From Agapanthus africanus (lineage: Eukaryota > Streptophyta > Magnoliopsida > Asparagales > Amaryllidaceae): 64,000 nucleotides of DNA. Of the stretch, positions 33,676-45,681 are shown one piece after another. Each line of letters opens with the position of its first letter. Within the stretch, counting starts at the first letter, position 1. The position numbers were made by a program, and so were the translations under genes. The notes below the pieces were generated by a model that was not told where the DNA came from, searched no databases, and saw only the letters and a program-made list of their open reading frames with translations. Where the stretch lies: positions 166,937,911 to 167,001,910 of the forward strand of contig JASDDO010000014.1 in assembly GCA_030015575.1 (NCBI GenBank), given 5' to 3'.

Positions 33676-36600
33676 CAAAGTGGGTCCAAGAAGCCGAAGC
33701 CACGCGATCAGGAATCAAGCGGCCAAGATTCATCTCTTATAAAGAAGATGGGTCGAGCATACTCTTTTACCCAAGACAAGACAAAGAAAATACTTGATCC
33801 TGCCATAAAACATCAACTGATTACATTCCCGGAGTCCAAGCACCCCGAGCAAGCAGGCGAAGTCTCTCATCCGGACTATTGCTCCTATCATAGGGCAATA
33901 GGACATCCTCTCGAAAACTGCTTCACATTCAAAGACTGGGTAGAAGACCAGTATCAGCTCGGAAGGTTCGCTCTATCCCGCAGTTGGAGGGTAACCCCGC
34001 CGCAGAAGCATGAACCAAAAGCCGCGCATACAGCGAGGGTAGAACCAGATCCACATCGGTCTTGGAAGTGAGCTCATACCTGTCACGTGATAACGCTGTC
34101 AGAAGAAGAGCCCGAGAATATGGATGAACTCCCGTGGTGCTTCGAAAATGATGATGATGATGAGGTAATCTCAGAGTTTCCACCGGCACCAAAAGAGCTG
34201 GAAGATGTGATACACACTACTGCAGATAACCTCAAGAAAATTGATTTGGGGACGGCAAGTGACCCGCGGCCGACTTTCGTCAGTGAGCTGTTGTCTGAAG
34301 AAAGGGTGGCTACGCTAAAAGACGTGCTCACGCAGCATAAAGATTGCTTCGCATGGAACTATTCCGAGATGCCAGGACTAGATCTAGAGATTACAGTACA
34401 CAAATTGGCAATATCCCCGGATGTCAAGCCGATCAAACAAGCGCCGAGAAGAATGCGACTCGAGCTTGAGATGAGCATCAACGCCGAAGTCAAGAAGTTA
34501 ATTGACTCCGGCTTCATCCAAGAGATTCAATATCCTGACTGGATCGCCAACATTGTCCCAGTGATGAAGAAAAATGGGACGGTGCGCATCTGCGTAGACT
34601 TTCGGGATCTCAATAAAGCCTGCCCAAAGGACGACTTCCCAGTACCGGTCACTGAGCTGATGATAGACAATACGTCCACTCATGAAGTTTTCTCCTTCAT
34701 GGATGGTTCATCAGGATACAATCAGATAAAAATGCATCCCGAAGACCAGAAACATACTGCTTTCCGGACCCCTTTGGGCATATTCTGCTACAAGGTGATG
34801 CCCTTCGGTCTAAAGAATGCCGGTGCCACCTATCAGAGGGCCATGACGAAGACCTCATATATGAAATCGTCGAATGCTATATCGACGACCTTGTGGTGAA
34901 AATCAAATCATACGAGGAACATTTAGAGCATCTGAAGATAGTATTTCAACGCCTTAGGCAATACAACTTGAAGATGAACCCTCTTAAATGCGCGTTCGGA
35001 GTTTCTTCGGGCAAATTCCTAGGATTCATCATCCGACACCGAGGTATCGAGATAGATCCGTCAAAGATCAAGACGATTATGGAAATGCCCCCACCAAAGA
35101 CTCTCAAGCAACTGCGATCTCTCCAAGGAAAGCTCGCGTATATCCGCGATTTATAACCAATCTCTCAAGCAAGTGCCGTCCCTACAGTCACCTAATGAAT
35201 AAGGGAACCCCGTTCATCTGGGATCGCAAATGCCAAAGCGCACTGGACGAAATCAAGCAATACCTGCAGAATCCGCCAGTGCTGGCCGCTCCCGTTAAAG
35301 GAAAACCTCTCGTCCTATACACAACAGCCCTTGAAGGTTCTTTAGGCGCGCTGTGGGCACAAGAAAACGACCAAGAGAAGGAGAGAGCCCTTTATTATCT
35401 GAGTCGAGTTCTCCTGGGGACAGAAAGCAATTACTCCCCCATCGAAAAACACTGCCTGGCGTTGATCTTCGCGATAACGAAGCTCAGACACTACGCGTTG
35501 GCACATGAGTTCCATCTCATATCGAAGGTGGATCCTCTCAAATATTTGATGTCGAAGGCCATATTAACGGGGCGGCTCGCTAAGTGAGCCCTGCTATTGA
35601 TGGAGTTCTCGATAACTTATCGACCTCTTAAAGCAGTGAAAGGCCAGGCCATCGCCGACTTCCTCGCTGAGCACCTGATACCTGTCGATTCTCCTTTGAA
35701 TTGTGAATTGCCAGATGAACATGCGTTTGACACGATCGAGGGTGGTGATACCCGGTGGGAACTCTATTTTGATGGGGCGTCCTCCATGAAGAAGCGCAAA
35801 CAAAGCACCCCTATAATCAAATCAGGGGTAGGCCTCATCTTCGTGACTCCACAGGGAGGAATAATGCGATTCGCCTTCTCCTTGACAGAGCCGAGGATGA
35901 ACAACGAAGCCGAGTATGAAGCTTTGATAGCAGGTCTCGAGATCGCCATCGACATGGGAATTAAAAATCTCCTCATATACGGAGACTCCCAACTGATCGT
36001 CAGTCAAGCAAACGGCGACTATCAGACGTGCAAGCTTGAGTTGGTGAAATACGGCGAAAGAGTACAACGACTGCTGACTCAAATTCCTTCCTACACCTTG
36101 AAAAGCATACCGCGTGCAGAAAATAGCAAAGTGGATGCGTTAGCCAAGCTCGCTAAAGAGCTGGCCGACGAGAACCTCGATGACGTGAGGATCGTTGTGC
36201 AAAACCGTCGGATTCTTGCTCCAGCAGAGGTATCTCCGGAGTCGTCTGAAAAGAAGGGAGCGACCGAGCAAACGACTCTACAAATAAAAGACCAGGGAAA
36301 GGTTACGGATTGGAGAGAAGTCTTTATAGACTACTTCAAATCCCGTCGAACACCTGAAGATGCGTCCTCAAAACATCAGCTCATGAAGCGAGCTCTATCT
36401 TTTGCCTTCGTCAATGATATCCTGTATAAAAGATCATTTGATTCTTTGTGGCTAAGATTCCTAGGACCTGAAGAGGCAAAGAGAGTCGTCCAAGAAACTC
36501 ACAACGGACTCTGCGGTTCTCACCAAGCCGGGCCGAAGATGAAGCTGAAGATCAAACGGATGGGTTATTATTGGCCCACGATGATCCAAGACTGCCTCGA

Positions 36601-37561
36601 ATATGCGAAGCAGTGCCATTCGTGCCAGATTCATGGGGACTTTATCCATCAGCATCCAAATCCACTACATCTAACAGTGGCTAGCTGGCCATTTGAAATG
36701 TGAGGGACTGACATAATCGGCCCCATCGAACCAGCATCGTCCAGAGGACATCGATTCATTTTGGCGACAACTGATTACTTGTCCAAATGGGCAGACGCAA
36801 TACCGCTGAGGGAAGTGAAAAAGGAGAATATCCTCCATTTCTTCAAAACGCACGTCATTTCTCGATTTGGAACTCCGGGACGGATCATCTCCGATAACGG
36901 GCCAGCCTACAGAAGCCACAAGATTAGCCGCTTCGCACAGCAACATAACATAGACTGGAGATACTCCTCAGTCTATAATCCCCGAGCTAACTGTCCAGCT
37001 AAAGCTTTTAACAAGACCTTGACGAAGATCGTAAAAAAGACGGTGTCCTGAAATAAGAAGGACTGGCATGAGAGACTGCATGAAGCTCTCTGGGCGTATC
37101 GAACTACGTTCAAAACAGCCACGAACACAACGCCATACGCGTTGGTATTCAGTAAAGAGGCGGTACTCCCCCTCGAGATAGAGTTACCCTCTCTACGAGT
37201 AGCAGTTCATTACGAGCTAACGAACGAAGAGAATGCTCACCTTCGGCTTGAGGAGCTCAATGCCCTCAATGAAACCCGGCTCATAGCGCAACAAAAATTG
37301 GAGGCTTACAAAGCAAAAATGACGCGCTCATACGAAAGATTAACTCGGCCGAGAACATTCCGCCAAGACGAACTCGTGCTAGTGGTCAAAAGACCTATGA
37401 TCCCCAATCGTGCCAAGCGGGGGAAAATCAAGCCGAACTATGAAGGCCCGTATATCATAGACAAGGTCTACCAGGTTAGGGCCTATCTACTTATGGACAT
37501 GCATAGCGAAAGGCCCTTCAGGCCAATAAATGGTCGCTTCTTAAAGAAATATTACGCCTGA
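33676..37561 (+). pseudogene. pol: reverse transcriptase-RNase H-integrase of element B, decayed
   Basis: Order: third CX2HX4HX4C module (33875-33925); RT from about 34270 (M-D-G-S-S-G-Y-N-Q-I, M-P-F-G-L-K-N-A-G) with an 11-nt deletion just before Y-I-D-D (near 34850); connection and gypsy-type RNase H; a second, archaeal-like RNase H (F-D-G-A-S at about 35770, N-N-E-A-E-Y-E, Y-G-D-S, V-D-A-L-A) typical of the Tat lineage; and integrase with HHCC zinc site and D-D-35-[E]. The third catalytic residue is Lys (AAA 37001-37003). Stops at TGA 35585, 36701 and 37049 all replace Trp TGG. Frameshifts near 34075, 34850 and 35150. Confidence 0.88.
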
Positions 37562-39054
37562 CGAGTCACGGCCTAGGTCAATGATAGATGACGACGACTA
37601 TATCCGCTCGCTATCTTTCTAAGCCCAAACTCTATAAGTAGTAGCCGGCCGACAGACCGAAACGTCCTTAAACTAACAACGGACCGAAACGTCCTTAAAC
37701 TAACGATAGACCACTATGTCCTAAAACTAGCTGTTGACCGAGACGTCGATAAACTACTGTGGACTGCAGCATCCCAAGGCTGATATAAAAAAAAGAAGAA
37801 TAATAAAAAAAAAAGAAAAAACGGTATGTCCATAAGCGAAAAGGGCACGGATGAAAACCCGAAAGGGCTCCGTGAGTAAAAACAGCAGGCTACCGGCGAG
37901 TTTTGTGAAAACCCAAAAGGGCACAATCTCGTTAAAAGACACTTGCAAGGCCCTCTCGACTTTGTAAGGAGAAATCACCTGCGTGAGATCCTTACGACTC
38001 ACAAGGGAGCAACACACTTAGGGATCCCCACGATCCCTAGGGAGAATTACACTTGCGAGATCCTCACGACTCGTAAGGAGAACCCTTTTATGAGACCCTC
38101 ACGGCTCATAAGATTCCAAAGTCTTAAGCTACAGGGATCTAAACCTGTTCTTAAGCAGCCACCACAACCTCCGATGCTGCCCTACAAGCGGCTCAATGCT
38201 GACCCTTATATATAATCAACGGGCGCGAATAAACATTTCCCTAACAGAGCCCCATCCGTGACTAGGGATATGTCTACCCGGAGAACAACCCTTATAAGTC
38301 CTCTCGACTTATAAGGAGAAAACACTCTTGTAAGATCCTTCCGACTTATAAGAGACCATACACTTAGGAATCCTCATGATTTCTAAGGAGAAAACACACC
38401 TACGAGATTCTCACGACTCGCAGGGAGAAATACCTTCATGAGACCCTTACGGCTCATGAAGCCAAAGCCTTAGTCGACAGGATCCTAACCCTATCTACTA
38501 AGCCACCTTTGTTTAATATCGACAGAGGCAAATGATGATTCTTTCCTGGCAATATCCCAGTTGTAGCGGTACTGATACCGAAATCGGTGTCTAATTCCAA
38601 GCTTGCAGCGAGAAGCTAGGGAGCCACACATGCATACGAAATAGCCGAAAAGATGGGGCAACTTGCAACAAAATCAGCAAGTAAAAATGTATGCATGCAA
38701 AATAGCCGAAATGATTGGGCAACTCGCAATAAAAAGCAGCGAGTAAAAATAAAATAAATAGCCAAAATGATTGGGCACTGCGAAAAATAGCCGAAATGAT
38801 TGGGCAATCGCGACCTTCGCGATATAAAAGCTGAAATGATAGAGCATCGCGGAAAGAAAAAAAATAAAATGAAATTTATGCCCTACAGGTGATATTACAT
38901 CAATCGCTGTACACAATCCAGGGGCGCAAACAAAAAAGGAATCACACCTTCCTTCCCCAGGCTCCATCGGAAGAAGAAGCCAAATCTCAACGGTTCACAA
39001 ACAACCAGAAGACTACTTCGATATTCGTCTCATTACAACAGACGCGACGTCATC

Positions 39055-39169
39055 CAAATGACCCCGTTCGGAAATACGTCATCCACATGACCCCGTTCGG
39101 AAATACGTCATCCATATGGCCCCGTTCGGAAATACGTCATCCACATGACCCCGTTCGGAAATACGTCAT
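39055..39169 (+). repeat. 29-bp minisatellite, left of the solo LTR
   Basis: Units of TACGTCATCCACATGACC + CCGTTCGGAAA; each has the mini-hairpin GTCAT-CCAC-ATGAC. The array is split by the solo LTR and resumes at 42262. Confidence 0.9.
39165..39169 (+). repeat. target-site duplication of solo LTR, left copy (GTCAT)
   Basis: GTCAT before the inverted LTR, repeated at 42262-42266. GTCAT is part of the array unit, so the match is expected in a neighbouring unit as well; this lowers its weight. Confidence 0.75.
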
Positions 39170-39704
39170 TGTTCCCCTCTGAAAGACGCGGCGGACGTCT
39201 TGCCTGAAATTCGGGGCAGATGCTAATTGTTGCTATCCGTCCACCTCTCCGAAGATGCCAAGTTGATTTATGGCACCATGTATCGAAGGTTTAAACGGAT
39301 GCGGCCAATGTAGCAGACTTCGTCAGATTCCCCCTCGTTTGAGGGTTTTTGATTGTGGGGACGCTCTTCCCTGCAGGCGCAAGCCCCTGCAATTAGTTAC
39401 GCTACCGCATCGCGGTAACAACTTTCTCCTTCTCCAGATGGTCACTTCTTGTCGTGGGTGTTTGTTTTGTGTTTGGTTGCCCGTGGATTGTATACGGAGA
39501 CTAAGTTATATTGTCGCCCGTAAAGCGTGGACTAGTCCAAATCCGTATCTTTCTTAGATTTGGGTTTGGGGGGTTTGGGTTTAAGGATACGTTAGCCTCA
39601 TTGGAGACTAAGATCAACTTAAACGTTTGTTAAGGATACATTAGTCTAATTGTAGACTAAGATCAACTTAACGGGATCGTTTAGATCCGACAAGAGAGCA
39701 ATTG

Positions 39705-40440
39705 GGATCTGTTGCTTAGTTTAGTGACATCGCGGTCGATTAGTTTAAGGACATTACAGTCTATTGTTAGTTTAAGGACATCTCGGTCCAATGTTAGTTT
39801 TAAGATATCGCGGTCAAGGTTAAGGACATCATAGCCCGTGAGTTTAAGGACCCCACCGTCCAATGTTAGTTTTAAAACATTACGGTCGAGGTTAAGGACA
39901 TCATAATCCGTGGGTTTAAGGACTCCACAGTCTAATGTTAGTTTTAAGACATCACGGTCGAGGTTAAGGACATCATAGTCCATGAGTTTAAGGACCTTAC
40001 AGTCCGATGTTAGTTTAAAGACATCACGGTCGAGTTTAAGGACATCATAGTCCATGAGTTTAAGGACCCCACAGTCCGATGTTAGTTTAAAGACATCACG
40101 GTCGAGGTTAAGGATGTCATAGTCCGTGAGTTTAAGGACCTCACAGTCCGATGTTAGTTTAAAGACATCACGGTCGAGATTAAGGACATCATAGTCCGTG
40201 AGTTTAAGGACCTCACAGTCCGATATTAGTTTAAAGACATCACGGTCGAGGTTAAGGACATCATAGTCCGTGAGTTTAAGGACCTCACAGTCCGATGTTA
40301 GTTTAAAGACATCATGGTCGAGGTTAAGGACATCATGGTCCATGAGTTTAAGGACCTCACAGTCCGATGTTAGTTTAAAGACATCACGGTCGAGGTTAAG
40401 GACATCATAGTCCATGAGTTTAAGGACCCCACAGTCCGTA
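39705..40440 (-). repeat. 24/72-bp minisatellite in solo LTR
   Basis: About 30 subunits of 24 bp organised as a 72-bp higher-order unit. Because 72 is divisible by three it stays open for 275 codons with a D-V-x-K-L-type repeat; this is judged not to be a gene. Confidence 0.88.
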
Positions 40441-42161
40441 GTAATGTGTGGTTGTCGGGACCAGTCACCTCTCTGACGACGTTGAAGGATTACAACGACG
40501 AATATCAAAGGAGTGAAGAGATGTACCCTTGAACCAAGGTGAGTTGGTTGAAAGAGTAGATGTGCTCAATTCAAAACAAGTTGAGGACTTATGGCCAAAA
40601 TTGGGCTAAGTCCAATTTTATTTTTGTTCTAGCTATTAAGCCTTTATTTAGGCTCAGCCCTTTTAATAATGCTAGGCATTGGGCTCTGACATTTTTGTCT
40701 TGTATTGAATGCATAACATTCATCAGAAACAAAGTTTGTTCTGACAGTGCGCCACGTGGCATGCCAGGCGTATTGCGCCAGTCAAAGAGCGCATTGCGCT
40801 TCTGTCGGGTAGCGCACACAAAGGGGACACGTGTCGCGCTTAGCGCTAAGCACTAGTTTATTAGCGCATTGCGCTTTTAATTTATGAGCGCTTTGCGCTA
40901 GTCTGTTGGCGCACCAGTGAGTGACATGTGGCGTGCTTGGCGCTGAGCGCCAGCCCATGAGCGCAGTGCTCTGTTTTAGAAGCGCAAAGCGCAGATTGTG
41001 TCTCTGGTTGACAAGTGGCAGGTTTTGGCACTGAGCGCCGGTCCAATGAGCGCAAGGGTACAGTTCATGAGTGCAAGGCATTTTTTAATAGCGCAAAGTG
41101 CTTATGATCAATTTTAAGATTAAAGAACAGATTTATGTTCTTCAAAGGAGGCTTTGCCTCAAGATCCAAGAACAAAAGTTCTTGTTTTTATAAAAGGCTC
41201 TGCCTTTATAGATCAAAAGATCTGTGAATGAAGTAAAATACTTCTTTTAGTCTTTTTATGATTAGATCTTTTTTATCTTTTCTTTTTTATTAAAGATCTT
41301 GGTCTTTTTCTTAGATCTCTGATCTTTTTAGAAGATGGTTCTTCTTTTTACGAGATGGTTTCATCTCTATTATTTAAGAACATAGTTCTTTTTTTTATCT
41401 TGAAGATGAAGAAAAATCTTCTTTTTTATAAGAGTTTTCTCTTCTTTTTCAGAGGGTTTTTCTCTCTCTTTTCTGTATATATGACTTGAAGTCTAGGGTC
41501 CTTTATATAGGGCCAAATGATTTGTTAAATCAGTTAAGGAGATCTTTCTCTGATTGATTTGGGAATATTTCCCACCGTTGGATCTTTGATCCTAGGGCTT
41601 CTGTTTTACAGAAGACAATCTTCTTGTTTTTTAACAAGATTGAGAAAATCTTTCCATAACAGAATTTATTCTGTCTTTTGGTAATTTTTATTTACCATTG
41701 GATCATTGATCCAACGGTGCTCTGATTTACAGAGCACAATCTTGTCATTTGGAAAGATTTTGAGGAATCTTTCCTTAACAGAATTTAATTCTGATTAATT
41801 AATGATTTATCATTATTATTAGATCTTTGATCTGACGGTTGGGGAGCTTTTAGGTTCCAGCGCTGGCGCACCGTGCTTTGCACGTGGTGCGCTGCTTAAA
41901 AGGCAGCGCACATTGCGCTAGCGCACACGTGTATGACACGTGGTGCGCTGCTTAGAGCGCAGCGCACCTAACGCTAGCGCACACGTGCTTTGTACATGGT
42001 GCACTACGACAGAGCACATTGCGCTAGCGCACACGTGTATGACACGTGGTGCGCTGCTTAGAGTGCAGCGCACACGTGCTTTGCACATGGTGCGCCACGA
42101 CAGAGTCTTTGACTCTCAGCACTGAGACATTTACATTCTTTTCATGTGGAGTTTTTCCCTT

Positions 42162-42186
42162 TATATATATATATATATATATATAT
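42162..42186 (+). repeat. (TA)n microsatellite
   Basis: Simple TA run inside the solo LTR, followed by an AT-rich (TTTAT)n-like stretch corresponding to the (AAATA)n run near the LTR starts of C. Confidence 0.9.
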
Positions 42187-42261
42187 TTATTTATTTTATT
42201 ATTATTTTATTTTTTATTTTTTTAAGGGAGCAGGTTGTGAGCCAAAATTTTGGCGGGAACA

Positions 42262-42855
42262 GTCATCCATATGACCCCATTCGGAAATACGTCATCCACA
42301 TGACCCCGTTCGGAAATACGTCATCCACATGATCCCGTTCGGAAATACGTCATCCACATGACCCCGCTCGGAAATACGTCATCAACATGACCCCGCTCGG
42401 AAATACGTCATCCACATGACCCCGTTCGGAAATACGTCATCCACATGACCCCATTCGGAAATGCGTCATCCACATGACCCCGTTCGGAAATACGTCATCC
42501 ATATGACCCCGTCGCGGAAATACGTCATCCACATGACCCCGTCTCGGAAATACATCATCCAAATGGCCCCGTCGCGGAAATACGTCATCCACATGACCCC
42601 GTCTCGGAAATACGTCATCCACATGATCCCGTCGCGGAAATACGTCATCCACATGACCATGTTCGGAAATACGTCATCCACATGACCCCATTCGGAAATA
42701 CGTCATCCATATGACCCCGTTCGGAAATACGTCATCAACATGACCCCGTTCGGAAATACATCATCCATATGACCCCGTTCGGAAATACGTCAGCCATATG
42801 ATCCCGTCACGGAAATACGTCATCCATATGACCCCGTTTCGGAAATACGTCATCT
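42262..42855 (+). repeat. 29-bp minisatellite, right of the solo LTR
   Basis: About 20 units. Two unit variants alternate: CCCGTTCGGAAA (29 bp) and CCCGTCGCGGAAA or CCCGTCTCGGAAA (30 bp), the latter clustered at 42500-42640. No coding meaning. Confidence 0.92.
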
Positions 42856-42869
42856 ACATGTCTATCCCA

Positions 42870-43060
42870 CTAAACACTTACGGGTCCTCTCGACTCGTAA
42901 GGAAGAAAAACTCTCTTATAAGATCTTTACGACTTATAAGGGAAAACACACTTAGGAATCCTCACGATTCCTAAGGAGAAAATACACCTACGAGATCCTC
43001 TCGACTCGTAGGGAGAAAAGTCTTTATGAGACCCTCACGGCTCATAAAGTTGAAAAGTCT
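42870..43060 (+). repeat. hairpin cassette B3
   Basis: TTACGGGTC/GACTCGTAA, CTTATAAG/CTTATAAG, TTAGGAATC/GATTCCTAA, CTACGAG/CTCGTAG and TTTATGAG/CTCATAAA with the shared loops, followed by a closing TCTTAGG...CCTAAGC pair. It is one of the best paired copies. Confidence 0.87.
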
Positions 43061-43440
43061 TAGGTAACAGATCTGAACCTGCTTCCTAAGCCATCACTAC
43101 CTCTCGAAGAAGCCAAGACAAGATGCTCACTCCATCATCTGCCGGCTATGTTTGCTAAGGTGACACGCTGATAACAAAAGAAAGAAGAAAGCAGAGAGAT
43201 GACACAAGACATTGCCAAAAAAAATGTGTATCTTTTATTCGTGAATTCAATTGGTTACAAAAATACATTATATGAAAGAATAAAAGGACGAATACATTTT
43301 ATTCAAAATTACAAATGGTACAAAAAAATTATTATTGAGAAGCAAGCGCTTTCAATAATCCAATCAGCCGCTCGCGCACTTACTTCAGCCCCTCTTCTTG
43401 ATCAGCTGTCGCGGCCAACTCTGCTTCGACCTGGGCTCGC
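43061..43440 (+). other. 3' noncoding region of B, no gene seen
   Basis: Unique AT-rich sequence between the last hairpin cassette and the antisense ORF. Apart from short A/T-rich open stretches nothing is recognisable. Confidence 0.5.
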
Positions 43441-43460
43441 TGCTGCAAGTAAGACGAAAG

Positions 43461-43976
43461 TTATTTCTCGGCGGCCCGCTGAGCTGCTTCACGATCTTGT
43501 GCATCCCGATCGACGACGTTGAGCTTCTGCCTCAATGTTAACCCATCAGAAATGCATCGCAGAAGGCCTTCGAGGGTAACTTTCAACTGGGCAGCATTCG
43601 CATCAACCTGAGCATGCAGTCGAGCAGATTCGCTTGAAGTTTCTTTACATTCCTTCTGCTTTAAAGCCACTTCTTGTTCAAGATGGTGGAAGTAAGAAGT
43701 GCTCTGCTCGATCCACGCAGCCCGTTGAGTGCTCGAAGCCAGAATCTCAGGTGCAGGACGCCTAAGCTCAAGCTCATGCAGGCAGGCCTCGATTTCCCTA
43801 CAGCGATTAACCCAGGACTCAACGACGCCCTCACCATGAAATTCACGAGCGTTGCCAGCATAGGGTTAAGCTCCGCGGCAAAATCCATAGCAGATGTGGG
43901 AGTCTCCACGTCGAGCTCCTCAATATAGTCGCTCAGCATGCGCAGACTTTTCGCGGCGCCTTTCGAGGACAGACGT
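43461..43976 (-). pseudogene. antisense coiled-coil-like ORF of B, truncated by D
   Basis: On the minus strand an Ala/Glu/Leu/Lys/Arg-rich protein can be read in two overlapping frames (43976 to about 43700, then to the TAA-side end at 43461), joined by a frameshift near 43700-43830. Heptad-like leucines and charged residues suggest a coiled coil (E-S-A-R-L-H-A-Q-V-D-A, Q-L-K-V-T-L-E-G-L-L). Antisense ORFs between integrase and the 3' LTR are known in several Tat-lineage elements; function unknown. The N-terminal side is cut by element D at 43977, so no start codon is seen. Confidence 0.55.
43972..43976 (+). repeat. probable target site of element D (GACGT)
   Basis: Five bases before the TGTAACAACC start of D. 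The partner copy lies beyond element E and outside the window. Confidence 0.5.
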
Positions 43977-45634
43977 TGTAACAACCGAGCCTAATGCTAC
44001 TAGTTTCTATTACCGTATGAATGGTGTATGGTATTTATTTCATTGATCCTACTTGACTGTTGTTAGTTATAAATTTTACCCGACAATTCATTTCTGCATA
44101 TAACAATTTAAGGCATCTAAAATAAAAATTAAAAATATTCGTCATGGCATGCTTGACCCCCCTAACCCTGTTGTAGCGTCCGTGCATCGTGTTCTCGTCC
44201 CGTTCAGTGAAACGGGCGAGTTTGGACGGCTACGCGCACGTACGTGTGTCCGTTTTGGGGTATACTTTTTGATTGTAAAATACTTCATTTTAAATTTTGG
44301 ATCCCGCCTAAAATTTTCTTATTTCAATTTCAAATTTTTGGACCCGACCCGGGCGCAAATTGAAAATATTTTGCATTTGCGCCGAATCTTAATTTCTAAA
44401 TTTTTAACCGTCGAATATATTTAATTTAACCCTCATAATATTTTTTTCCTTTCCTGAAATTTTTCATAAATTTCCATCCCAGCCAATCCCCTTCTTTCCT
44501 CCCCCGTAGGCCCCACCTTCTCTCTCTCGCTCGCTTTTTCCTCTCATTCTCTCTCCTCCCTCTATCTCTCTCCTCTCTATCTCCTCTCGCAATCCCTCTC
44601 TCTCTCCCCCCGTCCCTCTCTCTCTCTCCCCGTCTCTCTATATCTCTCTCTCTCCTCTATATATATTTCTTTCTCCTCCTCAAATTCTTTTTCCTTCGAC
44701 AGAACCCAACATCGCGAGAAGCCCTAGCCGCCTCGCCCTTCGCCGCCGTAGCCCAACGCCGACGCCACCATCACCGGCCTCGTCGTCTCCTCGCCCTCGT
44801 CACACCCACATCCACTTCTTCTTCTACCGTGCACCCTGTACCGGCAACCGCGGCCACCTGCACACCGCCGGCACCTCGTGGGATCGCCGCGGCGATCTCG
44901 ATCCACCCCCCGGCCTCGTGCATCCCTCGGTGAGTGTCCTCTTCTCCTTCTCCTCTCTTCTTCTTCCTCTCGGATTCATGTTTTCTTGATCTGTAGGTTT
45001 GCGTCGCTGTCGTCGTGGCCGACCGCCGGAGCTCCGTCGACGTGATCGGCGACCACAACCTCCCCACAGAACCACGTGAGCACCCCTTCTCTATCCTCCT
45101 TCCCTTCTTCTTTATTTTCTTTTCTTTTCTTGTTGCATTCTTGATCGTTCACTGTTTTTGCATCTCGCCGGAATCCGGCCGTGCCGGCGATGTGTCTCGA
45201 CGATCCAGCGAGATACCCTGACCTGTGTGGTTCCACTGTTCGTCGTTTGGGTTCATTCCGTGAACCGTGCGCCCGTCACGAGTTTCCCCACCGACGTTTT
45301 ACGTTCCGTTTTCCCGATTCGCAACCCGTCGAGGCAAGTACCCCTTGCTATATGCTAAACAATATTTACATATATATTGATGACACCCTAAACCGGTAGT
45401 TTAACCTTAGCACTATAATTTCCCACTTTCGTGTTCAATGTTGTTTATATCATTTTATCTTCCAAACTTGGAACCTACCGTTTGCAATTACTGTATTGAA
45501 TCTAATAACCACATTTACATGTTTTAATCACACTTTTACTATTGACGTAGCCTATGGCACTTTCTCTGTAGTTTTACTTCATTCGGACACTCGTGTACAC
45601 TTAACCTGTATTAACTGTGACTTCATCCAGTGAA

Positions 45635-45681
<47 letters not shown>

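Larger units (their letters stand above)
37562..39169 (+). repeat. 3' noncoding region of B, first part
   Basis: No gene. In order: 24-bp minisatellite (37655-37760); the CGGTATGTCCATAAGC block (37820-37935); hairpin cassettes B1 (37940-38115) and B2 (38285-38465), each followed by TCTTAAG/CTTAAGC-type or CCTTAG/CTAAGC closing pairs; the AGCCGAAATGAT block (38525-38875); one CGTCTCATTACAACAGACG hairpin (39025-39045); and the first four 29-bp units. The same order occurs in C. Confidence 0.85.
39170..42261 (-). mobile_element. solo LTR of the Tat-like family, inverse orientation
   Basis: About 3.09 kb, read on the minus strand from TGTTCCCGCCAAAATTTTGG (42261 downward) to CAGAGGGGAACA (39170). 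It has all LTR landmarks in inverse order: CACGTG block 1 (41860-42110), TATA at 41502-41509, micro-hairpin leader, block 2 (40745-41090), minisatellite (39705-40440) and conserved U5. No internal element sequence is present, so it is a product of LTR-LTR recombination. Confidence 0.9.

Noticed and set aside
39681..40508. 275-codon minus-strand ORF with a D-V-x-K-L repeat
   Set aside because: It is the translation of a 72-bp (3 x 24) minisatellite inside the solo LTR. The frame is open only because the unit is divisible by three, and it is not conserved in the LTRs of C.
42437..42685. ORFs on both strands of M-D-D-V-F-P or K-Y-V-I-H-M type
   Set aside because: Translations of the 29/30-bp minisatellite.
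39055..42855. 29-bp repeats considered as CRISPR repeats
   Set aside because: Units are directly adjacent with no spacers; it is a minisatellite.
44724..45236. Arg/Gly-rich ORFs and exon-like junctions in the GC-rich leader of the D LTR, suggesting a captured host gene
   Set aside because: Frames differ between the two LTR copies (compare 52544-52913), there is no domain, and GC-rich leaders after a CT tract are common in long Tekay-type LTRs. The GTGAGT and CTGTAG|G sites may be genuine leader splice sites, but not evidence of a gene.
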